Origin: Litoditis marina
Taxonomy: Eukaryota > Nematoda > Chromadorea > Rhabditida > Rhabditidae
NCBI GenBank assembly: GCA_964036275.1
Contig: OZ038439.1
Span: 9,112,669 to 9,176,668, forward strand
Direction of reading: 5' to 3'
Length of the DNA stretch: 64,000 nucleotides
Within the stretch, counting starts at the first letter, position 1, and the number at the start of each line of letters is the position of its first letter. Positions 1 to 12,600 of this stretch are shown piece by piece. Both the position numbers and the translations under genes were made by a program. The notes beneath the pieces were generated by a model, which was given only the letters and a program-made list of their open reading frames with translations, was not told the origin of the DNA and did no database searches.

Positions 1-636
1 TGGATTGACTAACAGACCATATTTTTCTCTTCACTTTCGAACTCATTTCCTTTTTTCTAACCACTTCATTCATATCATATTTCATATCATACGCTTCAAC
101 GTGCGATTAGGTTACCTTCAATAATTAGTTTGGTCTCAGAAATATCAGATGACGACTTACTGAACAGCATTTGCCGTTTCATTAGACAAAATACTCTTAT
201 ATTGCTCATCAAGTACTTTTTAATACGCAATATATTATCTACCATTTGAGAATAGTTTTAAAAGTTACATTCAGATTATACGCACCTGTTATAATACTTC
301 CGGCTTGATTTAGTTGTTCGAGATTCTACTAGTGTAAAGTTGACCACGTGAAACGTCACGTGAAAAACTCAGCAGTCGCTAAGAATACCTATTGTACCAT
401 TGACCTTCTCACTCAACTGACGTCAAGTACACGTTTCCCGGACTTTTGTCCCAGTCATTCACCAACATTGCACTTTGTAAACTTTATTTAAACTGCGAAT
501 TGGTCGACTACAACTCATTCCACTGGTTTGCTCTCTTTTTCTCTCTGCCGTTCATTTAAATTTGTTGTATTTACAAAACTATTTGATTCTGCTGACAGAA
601 ATTATGTAAAAACATTTTCTTTTCACAGATTTCTCA
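1..636. other. stretch with no recognised gene
   Basis: AT-rich DNA with no convincing coding exon, RNA gene or repeat. The only signal I trust is a pyrimidine-rich splice-acceptor-like site ending in cacag at about 628, eight bases before the ATG at 637. It could be a spliced-leader trans-splice site or the end of an upstream intron. Confidence 0.4.
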
Positions 637-2293
637 ATGTCATCAGCCGTATTTTTCGCCTCCGTTCACGAGGAGAATTTTCATCAGATGCCCACGGTTG
701 GTTCACCTTTCAGAAATATGGAACTTACAAAACTCCTACCCATCTACCCCAAAGAAAACACTTGGCAACATGATAAAACTAGGTCTAGGTACTATAGGAA
801 CGTGAAGAACAAAGGCTTCATGTGCCCATCTCAGTTTCAGGCCGGTTTATTTTGTCCCATCCAGCTGGTTTGTAGTTTGATTCTGTTGTTTTCGGCCGAA
901 ATGTTTACATTTTAGCTGTGTCGAAAGCAAACAACAATTTAAACTTGGTAGCTCACTAAGTTCTACAATTCAGAAACCGCACGAGCTCCGCCTAACGTTG
1001 ATGAACATCTTCGCCGCCTGTATCCTAGCCCTCCTGCTCACAATTCTATTGGTCGTACTCCTCATTGCGTACATTCGGTCAAAACACGTGCTCAAAAAGG
1101 TCGGTTTTGTAAATATATGGGAAAAATGGCGGTTTCGTGATTGAATAATCGACTATTCACATATTTGTCTAATGTTTTTGTCTTTTCGTACTTATAATCG
1201 CGTACATTCGATCGAAGCACGTGCTGAAAAAGGGTAGTGGCTAGAATATTTTTGTAGTCCTTAGAGAATGGTGACATTTTCCGTTCAAAATAACACTATC
1301 TATGTAGCGTTCGCCCATTGAATGACAACCAATAGTCACAATTCTATTAAAGTAGTACTTCTCAGTGCGTATTTCCGATCGAAATATGTACTCAAAAAGG
1401 TGGGAGTAATGTTTTTGTAGTCCTGAGAGGATAGTGACGAATTGGATTAAAATAACTATTTTCGTCATTACCTGAATAATTTTTGACATTTCGTACTTCT
1501 AATTGCCTACAACAGCCCAAACACGTGTTCAAACAGGTGGGAGCAATATTTATCTAGTCCCGAGGGGATAGTGACAAATTTATATCAAAAGAACAGCCTA
1601 TTTTCATCTTTACGTGACCATGTTTGACATTTCGATGTTGAAAGAGTCATCTTGTGAACTATACTGAACTCAAACGGGGTACTCACGTGGGACGTGGAAA
1701 ACCCAAAAAGTCTGCTTTCGAACTATTCCACATTCCAATCTTGGTTTCAGTACAAATTGAGTGGGCGACGATTCAGCTAAACCACTTCGGGCTTATGTCT
1801 CGTATTAAAAACTGTATGAGTTTTTTTTCTTTCAAATTTGACCAATCAGATTTTATCCATACATAGTATTTATTGTGAAGTTAAAAACTATCAGTTGAAG
1901 TTCTTAATTGAGTTATAGATAGTAACTTAACGCATTTTAGCTGAATCGTCGCCCACTCACAAATTCACGTGAGTAACAGTAGAGTCATATGTGCGACTTA
2001 ATACGCACACACTACACTCAAATATGTTTGTTTGACGCGAAACTAGAACAGTTTCACGTTTTGGCTCAAAATACAACAACATATCTGAAGAAAACTCGGT
2101 TTACCATTTCTGCAAAAATTAGATAGTGTACGCTGATTGTGAGCCATGTTTGTTGGAGGCGGGGCGTAATTTCATTCAAACCATTTTACAGGACCGAATA
2201 ATAACGGAGAGTGTGACGGTAGAATCCTGCCTGGAAACGACGTCGATCAATAACAATCAATGGACGGATCGATACAGTTCAATCAATCAATAG
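637..2293 (+). CDS. predicted single-pass membrane protein, three exons, 152 aa, function unknown
   Basis: Exon model: 637-867, 974-1099 and 2192-2293, with the stop TAG at 2291-2293. All junctions are GT/AG, all exons are multiples of three, and the frames join without a stop. The first 77 residues are hydrophilic and start eight bases after a strong acceptor-like sequence, which fits spliced-leader addition. Exon 2 encodes a hydrophobic helix of roughly 22 residues (ILALLLTILLVVLLIAYI) followed by a basic stop-transfer stretch (RSKHVLKK). Exon 3 gives a 33-residue Ser/Thr/Asn-rich tail. I do not recognise the family. A shorter alternative starts at the ATG at 1001 and gives 66 aa, also behind an acceptor-like sequence ending at 973. 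The 1.1-kb last intron holds degenerate copies of the end of exon 2 and an inverted repeat. Exon 3 is the weakest part of the model. Confidence 0.5.
1049..1545 (+). repeat. degenerate repeats derived from the end of exon 2
   Basis: The end of exon 2 (about 1057-1099, containing acacgtgctcaaaaagg) recurs three more times in the following intron, at about 1198-1236, 1361-1403 and 1500-1543, spaced about 140-165 bp apart and increasingly diverged. The DNA between copies is also related: a tagtcc...gatagtgac motif recurs after the second, third and fourth copies. This looks like an old tandem duplication that captured coding sequence and its splice donor. Confidence 0.6.
1755..1965. repeat. inverted-repeat element
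   Basis: About 27 bp at 1755-1781 (core gtgggcgacgattcagctaa) recurs in reverse complement at 1936-1965, with one small length difference. The 155-bp interior has no coding signal. It lies in the last intron of the preceding gene model and resembles a non-autonomous MITE. No second copy was seen in the window. Confidence 0.6.
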
Positions 2294-3111
2294 ATCACAT
2301 ATCAGGGAGAACGGGTTGTTTGTACTTTGTAGTTTGTATGTTAAACTGAAATTTGAACTTATTTGAGAGCAATAGTCCTCATTGTTTGCACGTAGAGAAT
2401 AGAACCTTGTCAATGACATTTCCAGGCGGTTTTTCAATTTTTTCCCAGATTTCGCTAAAAAAAGAGTCTTTACTGAACATTTCTCAAGGAATCCTTTATT
2501 TCTCGAGAAACCACTCATCTAAAATTTCATTGACTCGCTTCCGTAATATAAAAACGCATGGTATTGAGCGTTTTCCAAAAGATCTCAGAGACTTTCATAG
2601 ACCACTTTTTACTTTGTTAACGAATTTTCGACAAAAGTGGTTATGATAGTCGTGGTTTGTGGACCAATTACCAATTTTAATCAATAATACGATATATTTC
2701 AATGTTTATTCGTGCATATAACATGTGTTATTTGTTCACAACGGGTTACTATGTACACGTATTTTCCGGTTTAAAAACATCAATAAAGCTTGATTAAATC
2801 TAGATGTGCTTATGTTGTTTAATAAAATTTCTTGTATGAATACACATTTTTTGTAATTTAGGAAACTCAGAAAGACATCACGTAGACGTGGTTTGAACTT
2901 AAAACATATCGCAGTTGAAAGTAATTCAGTTCTAAATATCAATCTAAAATTCGGAAAATGGTGGGTGCTTAGTATAAAATATATTCGCAAAGGAATGTTG
3001 ATGAAGCGAAAAAGTCATTGTATAATGTGTATATAAATTGTATATTAAGTTTCCTCGTTGTATCTCTGAAAATATGGTGCATGATACAATTTGCAGTAAA
3101 TAGTGATTTAG
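2294..3111. other. 3' flank and intergenic, no gene recognised
   Basis: AT-rich sequence between two convergent genes. An AATAAA at 2821-2826 could serve the upstream + strand gene but is distant. No exon-like sequence is supported on either strand. Confidence 0.35.
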
Positions 3112-3290
3112 TCTGGCGACGTTACAACCCCTCCCATCTCACGAGAAGTTCATATGAGTTTCTCATGAGATACCTCATGAGCTACTCGTGAACTCTCAAT
3201 GTTGTATCATATCAATGAATAGAATCTCATGAGAATGTCAAGCAAATAGTTCATGAGGTATCTCATGAGACATTTGACGGATTGCTATAG
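3112..3290. mobile_element. MITE-like element, CTCATGAG family, copy a
   Basis: Palindrome-rich element in which catgagatacctcatgag-type motifs near the left side recur in reverse complement near the right side. The ends resemble the better preserved copies at 10.16 kb and 12.73 kb, where the termini are inverted copies of a gcggcgtag...aatccc motif. There is no coding capacity. Confidence 0.6.
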
Positions 3291-3297
3291 TTCCCAC

Positions 3298-3508
3298 CAT
3301 TCCTACTGAGACTCCTACAGTAACCTTACAAACTTTTCGAAGACTGTTGTGAAGCTGAAAATGTAGTTCATGGAAGATGCTCTCGTATATTTACTCTACC
3401 TGAGAAGGAGAATGAGGTACAAAAATCCTCAACTTCTCCGATCAATAGCGAGTGAGCAAAACAGCTTGGAAATTTCGAAATACTACTGTAGGAGTCTCAG
3501 TAGGAATG
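3298..3508. mobile_element. MITE with 25-bp terminal inverted repeats, copy a
   Basis: The two ends are inverted copies of about 25 bp (core ctactgagactcctacagta) at 3298-3322 and 3484-3508. The 160-bp interior has a chance open frame only. A second, more diverged copy lies at 13132-13343. In both places the element directly follows a CTCATGAG-family element, so the two may have been copied together. Confidence 0.7.
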
Positions 3509-3651
3509 GAAAAGACTATACGCCGCCTGGTGAGATTGAGGGAAAATTGTACATTGGGCTGCCACAAATTATCCTCAGATAATGTAAATAAGATACAAAG
3601 CAGAAAAAGGTATAAAACAAGACTTTGAAAGACATTCAGAATAGATAGAAA

Positions 3652-6600
3652 TTATTTGAACCACGGTCTTGGCGGGAAGAAAGACTTGCTGTCTATTCGA
3701 TGTACGCTGGCGGAGCTGAAAACAACAGATTGTAGTTTATAGTCTGGTCCGTATGTACTGGTGACCCTATACAGTATGATATTGACACTTTCTTGAACAA
3801 CATCTTGGAACATAATTGGAACAGCTCAAGAAAAACTACCGGAACTAAATTTCCTTAGGTGTTTGCATTAGTCCCCGCCAAACTAAGCGTACTTGTAACA
3901 TTCCGAAATCGTATATACTAGAAGTGAATTGAATAGTCACGTAAAGTTAGCATTCTAAAGAGGCATCAGGCACTTTGTTATTGCACATTTCTGAGTTCTG
4001 CTGTGTTTAACATGTTTCACGTGACTGTGCAATTGACTAACAGTATATTTCAGATTTTCATCAATCTTCAAAACGAAGGGAGACCAAACTAGATTTGTAC
4101 AACAGTCGAACTATTTCGGTCGGCGGTTCCATGAACAACCGTCCTATCTTTTCTAAGAAACGTGCTGTGTGTGTTTTATTAGTTCATAGGGTTTCGTAAG
4201 GTGAAGCACTACATAGTGTACACTGTACCAAGGAAGAATAGAAGCAAAAAAATGCGATTACGCATTAGAACCGATGTATTTCTGAAAGTTTTGAGATATC
4301 AGGTTGAACCTGTGAGACAAATCGTGAAATGTTTTCCGCACTAATAATATGGAAATTGCAAAAGTGAGATTTGATATTAAGTATACAACTGAGTACGGCC
4401 TCAAATTCCTATGTGTCAAAGTCTTAGCTCAAAGATGAAAGTTTCGTGACTATTCGTTTTGGTGTAAGTTGCAGTCATTATTGAACATACCGTTGCTTGA
4501 GATCTTCATAGAACGGCAAGACGTAGTCGACCAGGAACTCCTCCGCGACATCCGAGAAGTACAACTCGTTCAGGGCTGATCTGGAATGAACTTACTTTCG
4601 TTCAACAAAGTGGCTGATAAAGCCAACTATTCAAGGTTTTCATGTTTTAGTTTTAGTTTGGTCCCAACATTCATATTCAAAATCGACAAAAACTCAACTG
4701 AATGAAGCAACCCTGTGTTTCCACACTATTGGAAGAAGTTACTGCATTTCTATATCGGTGACTTTTACAGTGTACCTCACTTCTGCTGTGTTGTTTGTTG
4801 TTAACATACCTGAGCGTGGGAATAATCCTGTCCAGTTTAGTGATGGCCCTATCGTAAACTCCTCCGATCACATCAATAGTGTAGGTGTTGGAGGCGGACA
4901 CGAGCATCTGAGATGGTTGCAGCCAGCCGGCTTCTCTGAAAATACGAAGAAACTATATATAGGAATTGTCAAACCGTTGTGGTTACCGTACCATCGATTT
5001 CGTATGGGACGGGGTGTCGCGAGCAGCCAGTTCGTCTGCGTATCATTGATCTACACACTCTCTCAACTGCTGGCAGATAATCAACGACCGCTCGCCCCGC
5101 ATCGCTCAATCAATTGAACCCTCTGCTGTCTTTATGGGGAAAATGGCGACTATACTGTTGGTCAATTGCACAGTCACGTGTATCATGTTAAACACAGCAG
5201 AACTCAGACACGTGTAATGACCAAGGGTACGATGCCTCATTAGAATGCTAACTCTACGTGACGATTTAATCTACTTCTAGTACACGTAGAATGGAACAGA
5301 ATGTTTATTTGCGATTTAACACGTGTATTTCCACTGATTGATTCATCTACATGCAAGCATGTGATATACAAGACGAGAAATGCAATTATCGACTGTATGA
5401 TACGAAAAAATTCAAACTCAGAAAAAAGGGTCAGAAATTGACCAACTACATTATTTGTGGCACTCCAAAGAGATAGATAAAAAAAAATAAGATGTGTAGA
5501 CGTAAGACGTACTTCTAAATACAAAGGACACAAATCTAATCGATAAAACTTAGGCTTGAATTTTACCAAAGCAAGTCTAGTGGTAGTTCACAAATGCTGA
5601 GTACGTATGCTAGAACATCCCGGAACTTTTATCGCAACCTGCGTCTCTTTGAAAAATATGCTCTTTTTTCAATTTCAATTAGGCTGATCGCTGTTAAAAC
5701 TTTCCAATACAATTTACACCCCCTACAGAAACTCACTGCACTGTGCTACTATCGATGGGTGAAACGAACTGGATTTATCTGCATGTTTTTCCGTCGTTAT
5801 ACAAGTGTCGCGAAATAGTGCGCAAAACGAGAGACGCAGGATGGAATGAAGGTGGCGGGATGTTCTAGCATTTGAACTTCAACTTTGATTCAATGAAGAA
5901 GCTGAACAAACCCTACTCACCTATTGTGGACCCAGGTAGAGTTCTCGTGAAACTGTTTCACTTGCATGAAACTCCGAATGGCATTTCGTACTTTGTAGCC
6001 TGAACATCATTGTAAAAGGGTTGGTTAAAGCAGGACGATAATGTGGACCAATCTCGTGTCAACGGTCCTTTAAACTGCAATTGAAAAATGTATTGCAGTT
6101 TAAAGGACTGAACAGTTGCGATTGGACCACATAATCGTCATTCTTTAAAAAGAAAAAGTGTGTAACCATAGTATTCTTGTTTACTATAGTTCGGCGTTAT
6201 CCAAAAGAGTTTTTCATGTAATAAAAGGTTAGGTCAAGTAATTAATTTTCGGAAAAATATTTCGTCGGGTTTTTGATAATGTAGGTCATTTATATCTTTT
6301 TGAATTCGGCAATTTAAACGTGCACTTATTTTGAAACTTCTTACTGGTGGAGGTTATAGTAATTCTGTAATTTTACTAGTAACCCACCTGGAAACCTGCA
6401 TTCGTCCCTGCCCTCCATCATTGTATCCAAATTTGTTCCCTTCGGACACTTCAGTATTTCTGCCATTTTTACAACATCACGTTCTGGAAACCAATTGAAA
6501 ACCTTTTTCCATAATTGGGTTGCTCGGTGAAAGTATTTGAGTATAGGTATCCATTTCCTAATTACAACTTCTTTTGGTTCGTCAAATCTAGAAAACAGCC

Positions 6601-9600
6601 ATACCGTAATTTTTCACATTGACGAAGATCATTAATGTAGCCCAGCCAACTATAAACTGCGAATTATGAAAAAAGATGAAACCGAATCAGAATAATTTAT
6701 TAACTCACCCAGAATCAAATACGACTGAATAACTTTTATATTGACAGCTAGTGACGTCATGGAAACAGGAAATAATTCGCAAAGAGAGGCGAAATGGTCG
6801 TATCTGAAAAACTTCTAAGAAAGAACCAAACTAACAAACACAGTTTGTAGTTCGCTCCTGAAGTACTTTTTTTCTTAAACTAAAAAGCACCGAGATCAAA
6901 CTACAAATACATTCGTCTGGAACTTAACGACAAAATCTGCTTGTGTTCCTCTGGGGCGGTTACTGTTCTATTCTATTCTATATACTGTAGCAATTGGCTG
7001 AATGAATTTAGAGCGGCATCAAACTACAAAAGTTAAAAAGCAAAATTATTTATATCAATCAACTTTATGGCTAAAGCAGGACGATTATGTGGACCAATCC
7101 TGTGTCAACGGTCCTTTAAACTGCAACTGAAAAATGTGTTGCAGTTTAAAAGACTGAAGCGTTGCGATTAGACCACATAATCGTCTTTCTTCACTGTTAC
7201 CTCTGCCATCCGGTTAAAATGACTCCGTGAAAGTCGGGGAACATTTCCGAGTACTTGAAGGCCTGCATGAACCTGCAACACAACGTGTAGGGTAGAAGAA
7301 GATGAAACGTGTTTTGATCTACGCTTGAAGTAAGAAAATAATGAGACATTTCACATACTAAATGCTTAGTATAGTTGCCATTTGCCCGACGTGGACACCA
7401 TACTCCGAACGTTGACTGGGATGCGCGTCGCGGCCCGCGTAGCGGTCAGCCAGTTTTTTGGAATTTTGCCACGCAATTCTAGCTGGGTGCGCTAAATTTT
7501 CTCCGTTTTCTTCGAGAAAACACGTTATATTTATATTTTTCATATTTCTTCGTTGCTCATAATGACAACGAAAGTTAGTTTGAGTTAGACGTGGTTGTTT
7601 GGAAAAGTTTTGGATTAGTTTTATATCGAAAACTTCGAAAACGTTTTTGTTTTGTTTATGAAAATGTGTGAAAAGTTCATTGTATACAGTTTCTAAGGAG
7701 TCTAACTATGGAATTACAGGTCTTTTTGCTCGCTAATAAGGCGAAGGTCAATGTTAACTTGAACAAGTGAAATCTTTCAAAAAAAGAGTGGCAGACTTTT
7801 GCAACAGTACAGCTGACGCCCCCTTGCTTAGGTTGACATTCTACTGTACTGTCCACGTCGGTTTGACGGCGACTATAGAAGGTAGAATGACAGTGCATTG
7901 CGTCTATATACTGTCGGTCAATTGCACAGTCACGTGAAACATGTTAAACACAGCAGAACTCAGAAACGGGCGATTACAAAGTGCATTTTTCCTATTAGAA
8001 TGCTAACTTTACAAAGTGCATTTTTCCTATTAGAATGCTAACTTTACGTGACAATTCATTCTACTTCTAGTATAGACTGAGCTCCCTTTTTGAATATTTC
8101 GCCTTCACTTGTTTTACGTTTTTGATCTTAGTTCGATCTTTTTGGGTTACTCTCTTTTAATAATTCGAACAGCACGTTAACAAATATATTAAGTTTCAAG
8201 ATTTCTTAAAACCAACCATTGTTGATTGTTCTGAATGTAGGGTTTCACTTTGTTCCAGTAAGCATTTCCACCGTCGGCACCTGAAGCAATAAATGTAACG
8301 GAAAAATGCGGATAGGCTGCAACAAAACCATCAAATTATCATGTTTCTCGAATAGTTGTTACAGATTCAACAAGATAGTGCCTACTGCCTAGATAAAAAA
8401 AACCTAGAGATGTTATAGTTCGCACATTTCCCAACTGGACTTGGGCAGCTTGCCAATGAAATTGCAAGGCAGTTTTTGGGAAAAATGTACACTCGCCCCC
8501 ACCCAACATACTATTACCCCCCACCTAATTGAAATCCCAGAAAAGTCGCGCGAAGGGGGGGGGGGGGTAATTGGTAAATGGGTTGGGGGGACATTGTACA
8601 TCTTCGACAATGAACAATCACCCCCCACAATACAAAATGGGGGGTGATAGTACATACCCGGAACTGATGAACAATCACCCCCCACTCAACCCAAGCCTGC
8701 AGTAAATAAGCATGGTGTATAAAAAGGTGGGGGGCGATTGTAGTACGGGCCCTTTTCAACCTATTTTCGACCAGGGTGGGGGGCAAATGTAAACTACTCC
8801 CCAGTTTTCGAACATGTTGAAATGTTATAATTCGTATTCAAGGAAACTTTCTGCAAAACATATGTTTCAGTTGGGAAATGTGAGCACTATACAGAAACTG
8901 ATGAATCGAAAAGGAGCCATTCGGTGATGTTTCCCCATCCTTCTGTGTTTGTAGTTTGATCCCGTTCCGAAATCGAACTACAAGAATGCTTTGGTCATTC
9001 CCGATACCTTTGAATGCACTGCCACCCCAGACACTTGAGAAGGATTGAGAGAGATTGCGCCACATATCCAGAGGGAGATCCTGAATAATCAATAAAACAT
9101 CATCTTTAAAACAGTTAATATTTATTGAAAAGCATCACAAATACTCATAAAACCCTGAAAACGAGTCGAAATTATGTTCCAGTCGAAGTCTACCTGTTAT
9201 AACTGCACGTTTTATACACGCAGATGTGTGAATGCTGAATAGTAGTTTTCTTGAAGAATTCAGATGAAAAGTTCAGGTAAGTTCATTAAAATCATGGAAA
9301 AACATGAACCTTATCGAGATCCTTGGTGTACTTCCATACCACGGGTGTCACCAGGCTATCCAGATGGAACTCTTTAATGACAGCCGATGGGGTCGATTTG
9401 AGTTCGTCGTACCACATTAGAACCTGAAATGGCGGTTATTTGAATGGTTAGTAATGATGAGTACGGTGTGTTAGACTCACTAACAGCCCCTCCCCCCACA
9501 GTAGGATGTTGAAACGTCCCAGTGCAGATTTTCGACATCTGGCAGTTTTCAAAATGCTTATAAACTCTGGCGCGCGAGTAATCTCAAAATGTTTCGTGAG

Positions 9601-12600
9601 TTAGTCTGAGTTAGTCTCATGAGGTATCACGTGAGTACAATTTACGGACAACATCACAGACCTAATGACTAACTATATATGATTGCGGAAGAAGCTCACG
9701 AACTGTGTCGCGAGCTCCCGGAATAATTCCCCCGTGATATCTCGACTTTTTGGGCAGACCACTATGCCGTCTGAGTACGTATGCTAGAACATCCCGACAC
9801 CTTCATCCCATCCTGCGTCTCTCGCTCTGCCTCACTATTTCTCGTCTTACGTGCCCTGGAATCTCATTCCCCACAAGCGTTTTGACAGCTTTGCAACGGC
9901 ATTTTATGTATTGCGGTCCTTGAATTGACAGATTGTCTCTCACGGACCTCGGTGCCCGGGTACTGTCCGGTGATGTTCTGCGCCACGAGTCGAATGTGGT
10001 CCAGTTCCAACTTCCTTGTGTCATTTCCGTACTTCTTGGCAAGTTTTACTCTGTCCGCCTCACAAACTCCGATCTGAAACACCTCAGAAAACAGTGCTGG
10101 TTCTTCTCAGACCATTCTCCGCCAATCGGCTAGTTTTGTAGCGGAACTGGGGAGAGAGTGTTCAGGCGGCGTAGGGCGTAGCAATCCCGGGAAAATCTCA
10201 TGAGACACCTCATGAGCTATTCCAATGAGCTTCTCATGAGATTCTATTGATTGCTATGCTACAACATTGAGAGTTCACGAGTAGCTCATGAGGTATCTCA
10301 TGAGAAACTTATATGACCTTCTCATAAGGTCGGACGGTTTGCTACGCGGCCAGGTCAGTGAGCCCGCAGAGAGGCTAAGACACTCTGCAGCCTCATTGAT
10401 CTACATGCTCTCGATTTTGTAGCTCACCGATCGCGGAAGATCGGGGAATTCGTACAGGTTCGATCAAATGTCTCAGTACTGCTCTCGTACGTGACTCACC
10501 TCAAACACTTCATCGGCCCCGATGTGGAAAAATTCCATGGAATACTTGTTGTGAAGAGAAAGAACCTGATATACGAATAAGTTATTGTATTAATTGCCCG
10601 TCTATGTCACCTTCAACTGCTCAGTACTCTCCGTTGAAAAAAGTCTCTGGAACGGCATTGTTACTTTTTCTTTTTTTAAATTTTCTTTTCTTTTTCAAAT
10701 CCTTTTTTTCAATTTTCAAGTTCAGAAGCTCTGATCGGAACTGTGAGTAACACATATATTTGAGACGCATAGTGATTGAGTGAAAATTCAATTTGATCAA
10801 TGTGAAAAACAAAAACTTTTAAATAATGTTAAAATGATGACAACTGATAGAACTCAAACCTGGTTAACAATTTCCAAAATCAGTTGCTGCGCTCGTTCGT
10901 CCCCAATACATGCTACCTGTGAAATTGATGGAAATGACAGAATCTTTTTATCGCACGTATAAACCATTTTGTAAGGCACTGATCTAGAGAAAGGTTCCAA
11001 AAATTTGTTAACAACACTGCGACGTTGAATTTCGTGGGACTGCAGTTTATGTTTCCCTACTTGCAAATCGGAAAATACCGGAAACCGTATTTCAATCGGA
11101 AAATGTATTTTCTTAGCTAGTTGTTGAGCGCTCAAAGTAACGGTAGAATCCAACTCATTCTAGTACCTGCGGGTATCTCGGATCCTCCCTGAATTGAGCG
11201 AATTGTTTCGTCTTCAGAACCCATTCCAAATGACCAAGGGTTTGGATCAGAGGGATCACCTTCAGACTCAAGGAATTCGCACTGAAACACTTAGTTTCGT
11301 TTTCGTTTCTGTATTTACTGTTCATGATTTTCTACTCTGTGTAGGTTCATAGCCATTTTTATCATGGATGACGTTTTGTCTTTCCATGTAACTGTTCTTG
11401 AATACTCGCGGTATGGGCGTATGGGAGCCTCAATTTCTCGGCTTTTTTCAGTTATCAAACCAAAAAATTGATGAACACAAAAGACGTGGAATTGTGTAGA
11501 TTTTTTCACTCACTGTTCGAGAATTTGCACCACGTCCCGTACAGAATAGGCGTTCCCGTTGCGAATGCAGGCCAATTCTCCAGAGAAGGGAAACATGTCC
11601 TGAAAACATAGTGACTTATTCAAACGAGAAATGTGTAGTTCACTAAAACCGTTGAAAAGATGTGCTCAGGTCTCAAGATGTACTCAAAGTCGTTTAAAAC
11701 GCAGATAGATCCGAATCAAATGAATTTTGATTACTGTTGCTAGCACTAACTAGCATCCGGAGCAGCTTAGAAGTAAAGATATTTTATCTGAAGAATTGAG
11801 ATTCTATTGCATACTTTCATCTTTTTTTAATTCGTTAACGTACCTCCCATTCAATAATCACACCCGTTGCTCCCAGATGGCTAACTGTGGTCAATAAATC
11901 GATGAAATACGCAGGACGTGGAGGTGCGCCTGAAAAATATTCTGCTGTGTTCTAATCAGCAGGGACAAAAATTGTGTTATCCGAAAATCAAACCACACAC
12001 ATCAGCAATATCGAGAAACACCACCCTAATGTTTCTCAAGTTATTTTCATTACTTTCCGGAAAATGACAACACGAACCTTTCAAATCAAAATGAATGATG
12101 GTCTCTTTATTTGGAGAGGCCGCCACCGAACCCTGAAACTTGTTGATTAGCTTCGCTCTCTATTTCGACCTTGTGATAATTTCCTGAATATTCCATTGAC
12201 AAACTGGTTTAAAGCAGGACGATTATGTAGACCCATCTCGTGTCAACGGTCCTTTAAACTGCAATTGAAAAATGTATTGCAGTTTGAAGGACTGAACCGT
12301 TGCGATTGGACCACATAATCGTCCTACTTTAACACCTAAGAATATAGCGGATTCAAGCGGATCATCGGCGTGAAATCACCAGAAATACCTGCACTCCAAA
12401 GTGGCACGCTTTTTCTTGTGTAGCTCATATTTTATTTGCTCACGTGATTGTTTTGGTTTCTGTTAATCAATTTGTAACCAATCAGTTGATCTTTGTCCGT
12501 ATATCTCATGACTGTCTGGCGGCAGAGTTTCGTTAGAAACATAATTATCATAAGAGATCAGGTGAGATACGCGATGTGAGATCTTGTTTTATATCATGCA

